A DNA stretch of 64,000 nt from Dactylorhiza incarnata (taxonomy: Eukaryota > Streptophyta > Magnoliopsida > Asparagales > Orchidaceae), in contig JAWHQI010000049.1 in the NCBI GenBank assembly GCA_033032865.1, forward strand, positions 9,367,501 to 9,431,500. The letters are read 5' to 3'. Below the pieces are notes generated by a model, which ran no database searches, was not told where the DNA came from, and saw only the letters and a program-made list of their open reading frames with translations. The translations under genes were made by a program, and so were the position numbers. Positions 9,417-19,579 of the stretch are shown in pieces; position 1 is the first letter of the stretch, and each line of letters begins with the position of its first letter.

Positions 9417-10705
9417 TGTTGGATCGTATGACGCCCTTAGAGGGGGGGTGAATAAGGGTGTGACTAAAAATTAACTTTTGACTTGGTAATTTTTAAAGAG
9501 AATTTACTTTACAAAAAAAAAACTTATAAATACTTTCAAACCAATGCAATTTTAGTATTAAATCAAAACATAAATTTCCAAGATAAAGATTATGCCACCA
9601 AATGTGTAATTAAAGAAAAAGACATAATTATATTAATCATGAAATTTGAGTACAATAAAAAATGATCTTAACAATGCTTAAGATCAAGGCACAATTATGT
9701 TAATAAGAAATTCTACAATTTTGGTTTACCAATCCTTCTCCCAAGGATCGGAAGGCTATCGCTTGTCTCTCCCAAGACCAAGCCCAAGCCTATCCTCTAG
9801 ATCTTCCCAAGATCTAGACGTAGCGCACAAGGCCACGATTTCCCACCAAGCCACGCAAGGACTTGGACGCTCCGCACAAGGAAGCGATTTTCCCCTAAGC
9901 CGCGCAAGGACTTAGACGCCGCACGCAAGACGACGATTTCTCTACCAATACAAAAAGAAAAGTATGTGAATGAAAATGCAATATGAAAAGAACAACTCCC
10001 TAGAAAATCAGATCTCTGAACGGATTGTTGAAGCCTCGAGATGATTGATGATGTAGAAGCGCGCCCGATCTCGTCTTCAATCTTCAATCCTTCTTTGCAC
10101 AAATGGGAGTTGAGGAGGTTCTGGAGCTCTCTGGTTCGTATGCACTCAGGAAGGGACTGGAATTCTCAAAAGCTTAGAATGCATGAACCAAAGGAACCAA
10201 TTTATAGAAAATTCACTGTCGCCTGGGCGACAGTGACTGTCGGAATTTTCCGACAGCGCTAAACTGCCGCTGGAGTGCCGTCGTGGGTGGAGTCGTGGGC
10301 AGTTGCTGTAACCGTCGAGCTGTCGCCTGGGCGACAGTGACTGTCGGAATTTTCCGACAGCGCTAAACTGCCGCTGGAGTGCGGTCGTGGGTGGAGTCGT
10401 GGGCAGTTGCTGTAACCGTCGAGCTGTCGCCTGGGCGACATCGCTGTCGGATTTCCGACAACGCAAAACTGTCGATCGTGGGTCTGCCGTGGAGGGAAGT
10501 AGTTGTAACTTCTCTGCTGTCGCCTGGGCGACAGTGGCTGTCGGAATTTTCCGACAGTGAAATTTTCCCACATTCAATTTTAGCTCCAGCAGCAATGTGA
10601 ACATCTCATACCTGTTATCTGCACACCATTAATGAAAATAGAATCAAATACAAATGGGACTTTGTTATTATCAAACCGGAGGAGTGCGAAACGCATGCTC
10701 CAACA
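9417..10705 (-). mobile_element. Solo LTR, family L
   Basis: 1289 bp, TGTTGGA...TCCAACA with 7-bp inverted ends, flanked by a perfect 5-bp duplication TTCAT (9412-9416 and 10706-10710). No internal sequence remains, so this is a solo LTR left by LTR-LTR recombination. It matches 19580-20856 and 37493-38852: the outer ends (GGCGCCCTTAGAGGGGG near one end, a GAATAACAAAT block near the other in those copies) and a middle block with serial copies of a CGCACAAGG-like motif are shared. Its central segment carries an unusual hairpin array. It lies at the 3' end of the MYB/SANT pseudogene. Confidence 0.88.
10216..10557. repeat. Tandem hairpin array inside the family L solo LTR
   Basis: A 104-bp unit repeats at 10216, 10320 and (partly) 10424. 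Each unit opens with two perfect palindromes: CTGTCGCCTGGGCGACAG (8-bp arms, TG loop) and CTGTCGGAATTTTCCGACAG (9-bp arms, TT loop). A further pair lies at 10517-10534 and 10538-10557. The arms would form stable stems in RNA or single-stranded DNA. Confidence 0.9.
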
Positions 10706-11341
10706 TTCATCAGACTATACTTCAGAGTACGCGCTTAATTGTGCTAGTGCCTGCCCAGTGCTAAAAGGACATGATATTTTGGTTGGCTCCTGTAGACATC
10801 GACTGGTGGTTTTAGAAGACTCCGACAAATCTTCTAACACCGACTTAACTACTTTCGTCTTTCCTTTATTCCTTTTCATACTTGCTTCAGATGTAGCTGT
10901 GATCTCAGGTGGAGGTGGAACTCCGCTAACCTCAATGTCATCATGTTCACCCTCTAACATTGCTCTTTCATCAATAGTCCTGGGGCATGAATCCTTGTGT
11001 GAGGGGTGCAAGCATGATGTCCTGCAGCGACGACCGAACTGAACATCACGTTCAGTTTCTCCTCTAACTTTGGAGGGATGCCTGCATATCGGAATTTCTT
11101 TGCCGCCGGGACAATCTATTTTTTTACAAAAAACTAGACATTGTAAAATAAAAAATTAAGAATGACCATTTACTTTTTTAAATGAATACCTTCAATCTTT
11201 CGTCACACCACTCATTTGAGGCTTCTATAGTCTTTCTTGATGCATTCCAACTCAAACCGGTCTCGTCGCGTTTCAACTCCATCCATAATTTCCATTGGAG
11301 ACGGAAGATTGGATCAAAAGGATTGAAATGATTTTTCGGGC

Positions 11342-11743
11342 ATGCGTTGCCCGGAAGATAGAAAGGTCGACCTGGCCACATTTCTAATAGAAGGAGAAGC
11401 CAAACGGTGGTGGGATAATCTTGTTAGCAGCAAATTGGCAGCACGAAGGGTGACAACTGTTTCGTGGGAAGATTATGTACGAGAGTTCACAACATGGTTT
11501 GTATCTGCGTCAGAGATGAGATTGTTGCATGATAAATTTCTCATGCTAGTTCAAGGAAATAAGTTGGTGCTGCAATATGAAGCCGAGTTTTCCCAATTAG
11601 CATATTATACGGGATCCGTAGTAGCGACAAAGGTTGATAGGTGCCTTCAATTCCAGCAAGGGCTTAGAGATAATATCTGTACATATTTGGTGCCATTTGA
11701 TATCACCGAGTATGGAAAATTAGTGGAAAGGCTTCTTTGTTGA
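11342..11743 (+). pseudogene. Ty3/gypsy Gag capsid fragment
   Basis: A 133-residue open stretch resembles the plant retrotransposon gag domain: the segment around G-E-A-K-R-W-W-D and the later Q-F-Q-Q-G-L-R motif. It begins abruptly against the MYB exon at about 11340 and ends at a TGA. Neither LTR nor pol lies next to it, so it is a captured or truncated piece. Confidence 0.65.
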
Positions 11744-11985
11744 AATCTTCCACGACCTCTTCCTCTTGAGCCTCGTCCTCGGAAAAATGAAGACTCTTCT
11801 TCTTCTCTAGGATTTTGACTTCGGTCATAAGTCACTCTGCCTCGGCCTCTGCCACCTCTACCACCTCGATAATTGCCTCGACTTCCTCGGCCTCGCAGGC
11901 TACCACCTCTTCCTTGAAATTCTCCAAGGGATAAGTGGCTCTGCAACGCTTGCTCCAAATTGCTAGTTCTTTCATTCTGATTCAT
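11740..11985 (-). pseudogene. Copia-type Gag fragment, Arg/Gly-rich
   Basis: The frame starts near 11985, passes a segment like L-E-Q-A-L-Q and then many R-G-R-G repeats, as in the C-terminal half of copia Gag proteins before the zinc knuckle. It lies tail to tail with the gypsy gag fragment, so two unrelated gag pieces are joined here. Confidence 0.5.
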
Positions 11986-12627
11986 CTGATACTAATGAGC
12001 TTGCAGTGAACCTACAAGCTGTAATGACACTTTTCTGGTCTCCACAATGTATTCAGTAATTGGGCATAGTTTCAACTCATTCGTCGCAGCATATTGCATT
12101 TAGATGCACAGAGAGTATGAAGTAAAACACATAATACTAACTTTTATTCCAGTGGTAAGATTTATTACAACATAATACATAGAAACAACAGGTGTTTAAT
12201 CTATTTGGTTACAGAAGACACATTGCCAGTCTTCACAGGTTTCCCTATGTCTTTCTTGAGCTTCTCCTATTCCAATAAATATTTTGACCCATACCTTCGC
12301 GCATTCTTCTGCCATCTTTTTCTTTTCCTCAGCAATCAAGAGAGCCCTTTTTGGTGCACTAGGCGATGCTATAGTTTCCTAAAAATTGTAATCCACGACG
12401 GGTTAGCCACAAAAATATGACTATGTGACTAAAGTACCTCTTGAATTGCTATACATACAAACATGGTGAATAATATCAATATGCTTACAGAGCATCAAAA
12501 ATATATAACATAAGAGTTATTTACAGACATCATTATTTTCTAATATTTCTCAAATGATAATCAAGGTTGTACTTCAATCAATTTCAGATCTCAAAGTATT
12601 CTCTCGTTCTTTTAATTTCATAGCTCA

Positions 12628-12757
12628 GGAAATATTAAGGGATTCATCAAATTTGGGCCCACCCCTTGCGGGTTTATCAAACGTAGGCAAACCCCCTATG
12701 TGGGAAATCCATTTGTAGGTAAACCCCCTACATCATAGGACTCTCCTTAATATTTCC
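12628..12757. mobile_element. MITE-like element with 13-bp inverted ends
   Basis: GGAAATATTAAGG at 12628-12640 and its exact reverse complement at 12745-12757 bound a 130-bp stretch with no coding. Inside are short direct repeats around AAACCCCCTA. No convincing target duplication was found, so a plain inverted repeat remains possible. It lies in an inferred intron of the MYB-like gene. Confidence 0.35.
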
Positions 12758-13094
12758 CATTTGTATTTTATTAATCATCTTTTATCTCGTCCTATTACAG
12801 TCTAGAATAATTAATTCAACTTTTCATTCTTTAAAATAAGTGTTTTGCAATATTAGTTTTCCCTCAGAATTCATATCGCTTTTATTTACCATCCATGCTT
12901 GATTTCATAGCGATCAGTGATTTTCAAAATTATAAAAATATGCACGGGCAAGATTTTACCGAACATGAACAGTATACATATAAAAATCAAAATACTTTAT
13001 AGAGCATAATTCAAGAGATAAGAAACTCACCATAGCTTTTCCCTTTCCTTTATCTTTCTCAGTTTCATCACCACGCCTATCGCGAGACGCCATC

Positions 13095-13985
13095 CTCGGC
13101 CTCGGAAAATACTAAAATATTACGCATCTTTAATTGGGTTGCGTCTCTTAGATAAATGTGATGTTGACTTTAAAATGATATAACTTTTATTAAGGGTATG
13201 TCTAGGTTGGGAATATTTTTTGTGAGTTTTAAGGCTATATAATATATATTTCAAATATACGTAAAGAAAGGAAGGAAACTTCAGGAAATTAGTATAAAAA
13301 ATATCAGCCAAAAACTCTTTTTGAAGTAGGCAACTTAATATGAAAAATTGGGGAAATCTTCAAATATTATAGCTCGTCAATTACACCTTCAAACAGGAAA
13401 TCAGCCGGGCTGTCGAGGTTAACTCCCCTCCCAAAACAGTTAACAAGTAATAAAGAAATCTGAGTTCAGCCCATACGGATAAGGAAGAGGAGTGTTTGCA
13501 TAAAACAAACGAAATGCCCTAAACCAGCAAATGAATAAAGTGGGTTCCATAGGTTAAATTAGGAATTTTCTGTCCAGCCGCATAATATAAAAAAAACTGG
13601 GAGGAGAGGAGATAGCTTACAATAGGAGAGGAAGAAAGAAGTAACTGTACAACCGGTCCTTGTCGGACTAGCAGAGGTCCAGCCAAGCCTTTCAAAAAAC
13701 TCCAAAAGAGGCGCTTGATTTAGGGGAAATCGTCGGCCTGGCAGTTTCAGCGGCAGAGGGGCAAAAACAGGCAGCACAGCAGCCCTAGACCAGTGACAGA
13801 ATATCCAGAGAGGGAAAGAAATCAAGAGAGAGGGAAGCAGAGGGAATGAGGGGAGCAGGAAGCATAGCCTCCCTTTTATGAGAGTTTATAGTTGGTGAGC
13901 TTTATTAATTCATTTGTCAAGTGTCACTTTGCCAGCCTCCATCTCATTTTAATATTAAGCATAAGTGTCCCCATCCAAGCAATTT
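13095..13985. other. Unassigned intergenic DNA
   Basis: AT-rich to about 13550, then a mixed stretch with a short minus-strand frame (13825-13559) without known motifs. It may be the promoter side of the MYB-like gene or a leader of a lost retroelement. Nothing is called. Confidence 0.3.
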
Positions 13986-14550
13986 GTTATGGGTCGGGCT
14001 CCGAGGCTCTGGGACTCTGGGCTTCGAGTTACCCCCGCTCCCGCCCCCGAAGTCTAGTCCCTCCCATAACAGGGCCGCGACCCACACACCCCAACCCATA
14101 ACAGGACCGCGGTGCAGTTGGATGATAGGAGCTGGCGTTAAGAGCTTCTATCAAGGAGGTCTGGGTATCGAGCCCCAGCCTCAACAACCCGCAGCACCGA
14201 GAACACGTGCTGAGAGGGGTTGGGGTGTGTGGGCCGCGACCCTGTTATGGGAGGGACTAGACTTCGGGGGCGGGAGCGGGGGTAACACGGAGCTCAGAAT
14301 CCCAGAGCCCCGGAGCCCGGCCCATAACATAGGTGCAGTTGGATGATAGGAGCTGTCGTTAAGAGCTTCTATCAAGGAGGTCTGGGTATCGAGCCCCAGC
14401 CTCAACAACCCGCAGCACCGAGAACACGTGCTGAGAGGGGTTGGGGTGTGTGGGTCGCGGCCCTGTTATGGGAGGGACTAGACTTCGGGGGCGGGAGCGG
14501 GGGTAACTCGGAGCCCAGAGTCCCAGAGCCCCGGAGCCCGGCCCATAACA
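13986..14550 (+). repeat. SINE-like tandem pair with an inverted tail copy
   Basis: Two direct units, 14111-14331 and 14332-14550, are about 95 percent alike. Each starts with GGTGCAGTTGGATGATAGGA, has a tRNA B-box-like GGTATCGAGCCC (near 14164), and ends with CCCATAAC. A third, partial copy of the 3' half (13986-14097) lies in reverse orientation and pairs with 14217-14328. The B-box and terminal layout suggest a tRNA-derived SINE, but no A box or poly(A) tail is clear, so a TRIM-like element is possible. Confidence 0.55.
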
Positions 14551-14929
14551 CAATTATGCTGCCAGCACATTATAATAACCAGCCATATATTTAATATTTA
14601 TTGAATAATTTAGTTTGGCACGAGCCAAGTGTCAACCAACTAGATAATAGCAAAGCACCTCATCAAAAATTCAATCCCAAGCTTCCTTCAATTCAACTGG
14701 CTAGGTCAATTGTAAGGTAGCCCAAATTTCAGCAATAATTAAAAATCTCTACCCAAAATAATATCATCATAATAATAAAAACAATCAAAATTCCCCAAAA
14801 CATATTCATAACCTATATAATCCAATAAGTACGATAGAAAATATCAAAACTAATTGCGACACTGATTTCATTTCTCGTCATTGGGGTTTTAATTGATTAA
14901 ATGTATGTATATTTTAGTGTTTTAGGTCG
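14551..14929. other. AT-rich DNA, nothing recognised
   Basis: No frame, repeat or RNA gene was seen between the SINE-like units and the truncated copia gag. Confidence 0.4.
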
Positions 14930-15379
14930 TTACACAAGCTCATCCAACGAGATCTGAGAAAGATCTTTTGACTCTTCTATCGCCACAACATAGTCAAACT
15001 TTCTCGTCAAAGAGCGAACAAGTTTCTCCATAACTCGAACAACATCAAGGGGTTCACCATTTCGCTTTATCTCATTAACCACTGTCTTCAAGCGGGTCAC
15101 ATACTTCGTAATCTTCTCGGAGTTTTGCATCCTCAAATTTTCAAACCCCACTCATAATGATTGTAGTCTCACCTTCTTTGCTTTCTCCATGCTTTGTAGA
15201 GATCTCTGCAGAATCTCACAAGCTCCTTGTGATGTGTTTGCATCAGATATCTTCTCGAAGGTGGATTCGTAAACTCCTTGATACAACAAGAACAACGACT
15301 TCTTATCCTTCTTTCAGGCTTCTTTGAATGCAGTTTTTTGTGGGTTCGTTATTACAAGTTCAGCATACTCCGTCGGCTC

Positions 15380-15541
15380 AGTAGAAATAAAGAGGAATAG
15401 AAATACTTGTTATGTTATTCATCCACAAAGGGGGGGGGGGGGGGGGAATATATAGGAAATATAAGGATACATAAAACTTGACTCACAATGTGGGACTAAA
15501 CCCACTAACATACTAATAGACCAATATAAATAACCTCAACA
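15380..15541 (-). repeat. 3' LTR of element A
   Basis: 162 bp. On the minus strand it begins TGTTGAGG and ends CTACT rather than the usual CA. It carries a 17-G homopolymer at 15430-15446 (plus strand). Confidence 0.88.
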
Positions 15542-15672
15542 CTCCCCCTCAAGCTGGAGGGGAAACCACCAGCTTGACAACATCAAAGGAAGGGTAAAAG
15601 TGGTAGGCAAAGGTGGGACAAGATGGGTGACCGGGGATACTCCCACACACAGTACACCTACAGGAAAGAAAC

Positions 15673-15822
15673 CACACACACGAATCCACGAGACCACCGC
15701 GGGGATAACACCACACACGCACGGATCTACGGGACCGCGGGGATACCACCACACACACGAATCCACGAGACCACCGCGGGGATAACACCACACACGCACG
15801 GATCTACGGGACCGCGGGGATA
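15673..15822. repeat. Minisatellite in element A
   Basis: A unit of about 77 bp containing ACCGCGGGGATA and CACACACGAATCCACGAGA appears about twice (15673-15749 and 15750-15822). It lies near the 3' LTR, in a position where many plant LTR elements carry tandem repeats. Confidence 0.75.
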
Positions 15823-16796
15823 AGAGAGAAAGGGGGAAAACTACCACCAAAGACCATACCACCTACCAATCACCAAGAAAAAATTTGGGGAGACACAAAC
15901 AACACACGACACAAGCCTAGAGGCCGTGTGAGACTAAAGCGAACAACGGGAACGATCATCCGAGTCGCATTCATCCCAACACTCCCCCTCACGTGGAAAC
16001 CACGTGCATATAGGCATAACAACAACATAAAACAAATGCAAATCAACAAGAAAAATAAAGAGACACATAAAGACAACAAAACTACCACAAGTCTTCATCA
16101 TTAGCGAGCAAAATCAGCACCAAAAGGGGAGGCAGCAACCGGACAGTGGCAGAACGCAGCATAGAAGCACGACGAGATCTAGAGCAGCGAGAACAACAAG
16201 CCAGCGGGGGAGGGGAAGATCTGCTCCTTCTTGCAGCAGCCAGACGAGAAGGAGCCGACGGGATCTGGAAAAATAGGAGCAGCCAGCGTCGAGAGGGATG
16301 ACGAGGACGGGAGAAGTAACAAGGACCCGACCACCATCCGGAGCAGCAGCAGCACAGGGGAGAAGAGGAGCACCAGCATAGCAGCAGCGGCACAGGGCAG
16401 CAACAGCATCGACGGAATGGATGATTGACGGCAGACAGCGGCGGGATCGTCGATCTGGAGCAGGACTTCGACGGAAGAAGCAGTCGTCGTCGATCGGCAG
16501 AGGAGAACGACGGGATCGTGTCGTCGATGGAAGAGGGCAGCAGCGGTCGATGAAGATGGAAGCAGTCGTCGATGGCAGAAGTAGGGGACGGAGCTCTCGT
16601 CCACGTAGAGGAAGAGGCGGCCACTCCCGTCGATGGAGTCAATCATCCATTCCGTCGACGGGAGTGGGCAGGATTCTTCTTGTCGGGAGCACAGCAGCGG
16701 TGCAAGACGGGGACGAGACCAAAAAAAAGTAAAAGGGAAGCGGGAGCAGCCGGGAGAGCGGGCAGGGATCAAGGGAACCCTAATGCTCTGATACCA

Positions 16797-16847
16797 AGTA
16801 GAAATAAAGAGGAATAGAAATACTTGTTATGTTATTCATCCACAAAG

Positions 16848-16879
<32 letters not shown>

Positions 16880-16973
16880 ATATATAGGAAATACAAGGAT
16901 ACATAAAACTTGACTCACAATGTGGGACTAAACCCACTAACATACTAATAGACCAATATAAATAACCTCAACA
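16797..16973 (-). repeat. 5' LTR of element A
   Basis: 177 bp, near-identical to 15380-15541 outside the G-run, here 30 bases (16849-16878). Directly followed in element direction by the PBS. Confidence 0.88.
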
Positions 16974-17203
16974 GGCTCAACATAGCCTTCATCAACAATC
17001 TCCAATAGTTCTTCCGAGGGGAGCAAGACTTTCATTTGAATACTCCAGTTTCCATAATTGGTCTTCGTCAATTTCGGGATTGGTAACTGATTCACATTTG
17101 CCATCTCCATTTTGCGTTGTTACTAGCTCAACAACCCTTAAACACCAACTCCTTCAACACTACCTCGTCACCAACCTGACAACGAACCTTTGAGCAGAAC
17201 CTG

Positions 17204-17215
17204 GCTCTGATACCA
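17204..17215 (-). other. Primer-binding site of copia element E
   Basis: The minus strand reads TGGTATCAGAGC, matching initiator tRNA-Met. It lies about 95 bp upstream of the E gag start. Confidence 0.8.
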
Positions 17216-17216
17216 C

Positions 17217-17759
17217 TGATGGAAACGAATAGTAGGAACAGAAGTGACGCAAAGAACTTGTATTAGTATTTTGTTTCCCGAAGTGTTGCAACACAACACA
17301 CCTCATACATAGTGTTACAACACAACACCACTACAAGAGCTCGCACACACTACAACTGAAGGTTGCCCGGACTGCTTGCTAGCGTTTGCAAACCACGGTA
17401 TTCACCCGAACTTTCAGCTAGAGTTCGCCTGGACTTCAAGCTCGCACCTCCTCCTTCCAAGTTCGCACAACCTCACCTTCTTCAACTGAGTTCGCACAAA
17501 CTCACCTTCCTCTGCTGAGTTCGCAAGGGCTCACCTCCTTCTCCTTCACACCTTTCGGCCAGCCTTAATTTTTGTGATCGCCTCCTCTTTTTTAACTGAC
17601 AAACACACTTCCCTTCAGCTCGCATGAACTGCATTTTTTTTCTATTCGCAGCAGGCTTCTTCTCCCTGCTTGTCTTGCTTCACTTTCCTGAACTTCAGGG
17701 AGGTAAATGTTATGTTTTATAACATTCAGGGGAGGTTTTTGTAATTTCAATAATAAGAG
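17217..17759 (-). repeat. Probable 5' LTR of element E, outer end unresolved
   Basis: Sequence outward of the E PBS should be its 5' LTR and begins TGATGGAAAC on the plus strand. It contains short serial repeats of a GTTCGCACAA-like word (17460-17540). No second LTR survives to fix its end, so the right boundary is a guess. Confidence 0.4.
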
Positions 17760-18365
17760 GGGTGCAATATGTAATTATGCTATCCTCCAGGGGAAGTTTT
17801 TTATTTCAAAAATGTTTAGTCTTATGCATATTCAAAAATCAAATATAAAATTGCAAAACAATTTCAAAACACAAAAATATATTTTTCTTTACATTGTTGA
17901 TTTGTTTTTCTTTTTTCATTAAAAAAATCATAAAAATTGCTGAATTTTCATTGTTATACACAAGGATGACTAGATATATCAACTAAAGATTCAATCCAAT
18001 GTTAAATTTAATTCTCAAGTTTTCAAAAACACTATTGAGTTTTGTCATGCCTTGAACTGTGTCTTGAAATGTACAATGAATTTGAATGTAGAAAGCATGT
18101 GCAGGATTGCTTAGCATGCCTCTAAGTATGAGTAATGTGTTATATTTGATAATAATATTTTCACTCACCTTTTTGGTATCTACATATGTTCTTAATCTTA
18201 GTCATGCATGAATGTGTAGTGTAATATTTCATATTACTCATGAACTTATATGAAAATAATAGTTTAAAAGTGAAAACTCTATGTTTGCAAAACAAGAGAA
18301 TTCGGAGGCCTTTGTCATTAAAATACTCTAATAATAAATGACAAAAGAACCTCCATCAAGCACTA

Positions 18366-18576
18366 CTCGAACCTCCCAATAAGTCTTAATGAGCATTGTG
18401 AGGTTGAGCACCTTAAAATGAATTGTAAAGTGTCTTGTGCAAACAAATCCTAAACCACTTATTTACCGTACACCGGATCACAAACTAAAAATACAATAAC
18501 AATGTCAAGTGATCCCCCAAGTACTACTTCGCTCCCTAATAAGTCTTAATGAGCATTATGTGTGCGAAGCACCTTG
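18366..18576 (+). repeat. Two conserved-loop, variable-stem hairpin repeats
   Basis: Both share the core AATAAGTCTTAATGAGCATT. In the first the core is flanked by AACCTC (18370-18375) and GAGGTT (18400-18405), extended by CTC/GAG past a one-base bulge. In the second it is flanked by CTTCGC (18527-18532) and GCGAAG (18564-18569). The arm sequences differ completely between copies but each pair is complementary. Confidence 0.8.
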
Positions 18577-19566
18577 GTAGTTGTACGTGTTCTCATGTGC
18601 ATTGAAACTAATAGTGGTGTGGAAGTAACTCTAAAAATGTAAATTTTGATGTGTCTATTTCATTACATGTCATGTGCTTTGATTAATATATGTGTATACT
18701 TTGCCAAAACACACCTTGCATACATCATTATCATATATAAAACTTCTACTCATGAGAATTGGATCATAATGCACATCTACATTATTCTTTACACACATTA
18801 GTAAATGTATTAGATTGCAAAGCATGATCTCTACAATGTTTTTCCTTATTTGAAATGCGAATTAATTACATTGTAATTGTTATCTCTTTTTGATATGTCC
18901 GCATCATGCTTGCAAATTGTGAATGAAAAAGCATCTCTTGAAATCAAATTGAAAACATCTTTTTAAAAAAACCTACCACTCATTATCATTTTATGATATT
19001 ATTTTCTAAAAGATGTTTATTTTCAAAAGAGTGCTTATTGAACTTTATGATATGTTTATCATTTAAAATCTGATCATGATATTTATTGCCTAACAAGTGA
19101 TAACACTCTCTTTACAAAATGATAATCTTTTCTTTAACAAGTGGTAGCCCTAGCTTTTTCTTAAACAAATGGTTATATTCTAAACACTTAATTTTTTCCG
19201 CTGTAGCTATCACTCTTGCTCGATCATGCATACTCTCTTTATATTTGTGGTCTCCAATAAGTGTTCTATTGCACCCTTTCTAAACCGTTACACGTTTACA
19301 TTCACCTCCACCCACTTTGGATAATAACAAAAGGGGGAGAATAAATGAGAAATCTAAAGATTAATCAATTCTAAAATCTAAAGATAAAAGGGAGAATAAA
19401 TCTAAGGGATAAAGGGGGAGAACAAATTTAGAAATCTAGGGGGGCACATATATAGGGGAGTCTTACTTTCAAAAACAAAACTCTAGCAAGCAAATTATGT
19501 CATCAATTTTTTATATAAACACAAACTTATTTATATTGATTTCTCATGAGTGGATTTGTTATAATC

Positions 19567-19579
19567 AAAAGTGGGAGAT
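19567..19579 (+). other. Polypurine tract of element H
   Basis: AAAAGTGGGAGAT directly precedes TGTTGGAA, the start of the L-family LTR, as in plant copia elements. This fixes the plus orientation of element H. Confidence 0.8.

Larger units (their letters stand above)
10711..13094 (-). pseudogene. MYB/SANT DNA-binding protein gene remnant (L10-interacting MYB-like)
   Basis: Separate exon-like pieces lie on the minus strand. 13094-13032 starts with ATG and encodes a short Lys-rich N-terminus ending at a GTGAGT donor. 12390-12290 encodes a charged helix after a TTTAG acceptor. 11335-11190 encodes the diagnostic segment with W-K-L-W, E-T-G-L-x-W and E-A-S-N-E-W, then an AAG-GTATTC donor. 11130-10715 encodes the conserved K-F-R and L-E-E-K-L region and an acidic, basic tail. 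The pattern is that of the plant family annotated as L10-interacting MYB domain-containing proteins, which is related to Harbinger transposon Myb proteins. A frameshift lies near 11010, and gag fragments replace the DNA between 11340 and 11985. It may be a host gene or part of a decayed transposon. Confidence 0.5.
15380..16973 (-). mobile_element. Element A: non-autonomous copia-type LTR element
   Basis: 1594 bp, flanked by a perfect duplication GGCTC (15375-15379 and 16974-16978). Its LTRs are 162 bp (15380-15541) and 177 bp (16797-16973); the difference is mainly a G-run of 17 versus 30 bases. A tRNA-Met PBS (16785-16796) abuts the 5' LTR and a C-rich (plus) PPT abuts the 3' LTR. The 1.25-kb interior has no gag or pol, only low-complexity leader-like DNA, so it must be mobilised in trans. 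Its LTRs resemble those of B (ATATATAGGAAATA and GTGGGACTAAAC words), which suggests that B-like copia elements are its helper. Confidence 0.9.
14930..17110 (-). pseudogene. Copia element E: Gag, split by element A and truncated
   Basis: The gag starts at ATG 17110, with the typical copia N-terminus (L-x-K-x-N-Y-x-N-W at about residue 15, then M-K-V-L-L). It is cut at 16973 by element A and resumes at 15379-14930, where F-E-N-L-R and M-E-K-L-x-x-S-L belong to the UBN2-type gag domain. Stops lie near 15318 and 15156. The frame ends at 14930 and no zinc knuckle or pol follows, so the rest is lost. A tRNA-Met PBS lies upstream at 17204. Confidence 0.8.
17760..19579 (+). pseudogene. Element H: 3' non-coding internal region of a copia-type element
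   Basis: AT-rich DNA without frames leads up to a PPT and an L-family LTR. Several G/A-rich words like AAAGGGGGAGAA (19329-19425) resemble the PPT-rich 3' ends of SIRE-like and other copia elements. It contains two structured repeats (18366-18576). Coding parts and the 5' LTR are missing, so the element is 5'-truncated. Confidence 0.5.

Noticed and set aside
15430..15446. G-runs (also 16849-16878, and C-runs near 38816, 55089, 58509) as G-quadruplex signals
   Set aside because: Plain homopolymers of unreliable length in repeats; no spaced G-tract design.
15650..15822. CRISPR-like array
   Set aside because: The repeat is a two-copy minisatellite without unique spacers, in a plant retroelement.
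16082..16772. 186- and 197-residue frames in element A
   Set aside because: Low-complexity Ser/Arg/Cys-rich frames in the leader, overlapping on both strands, with no domain.
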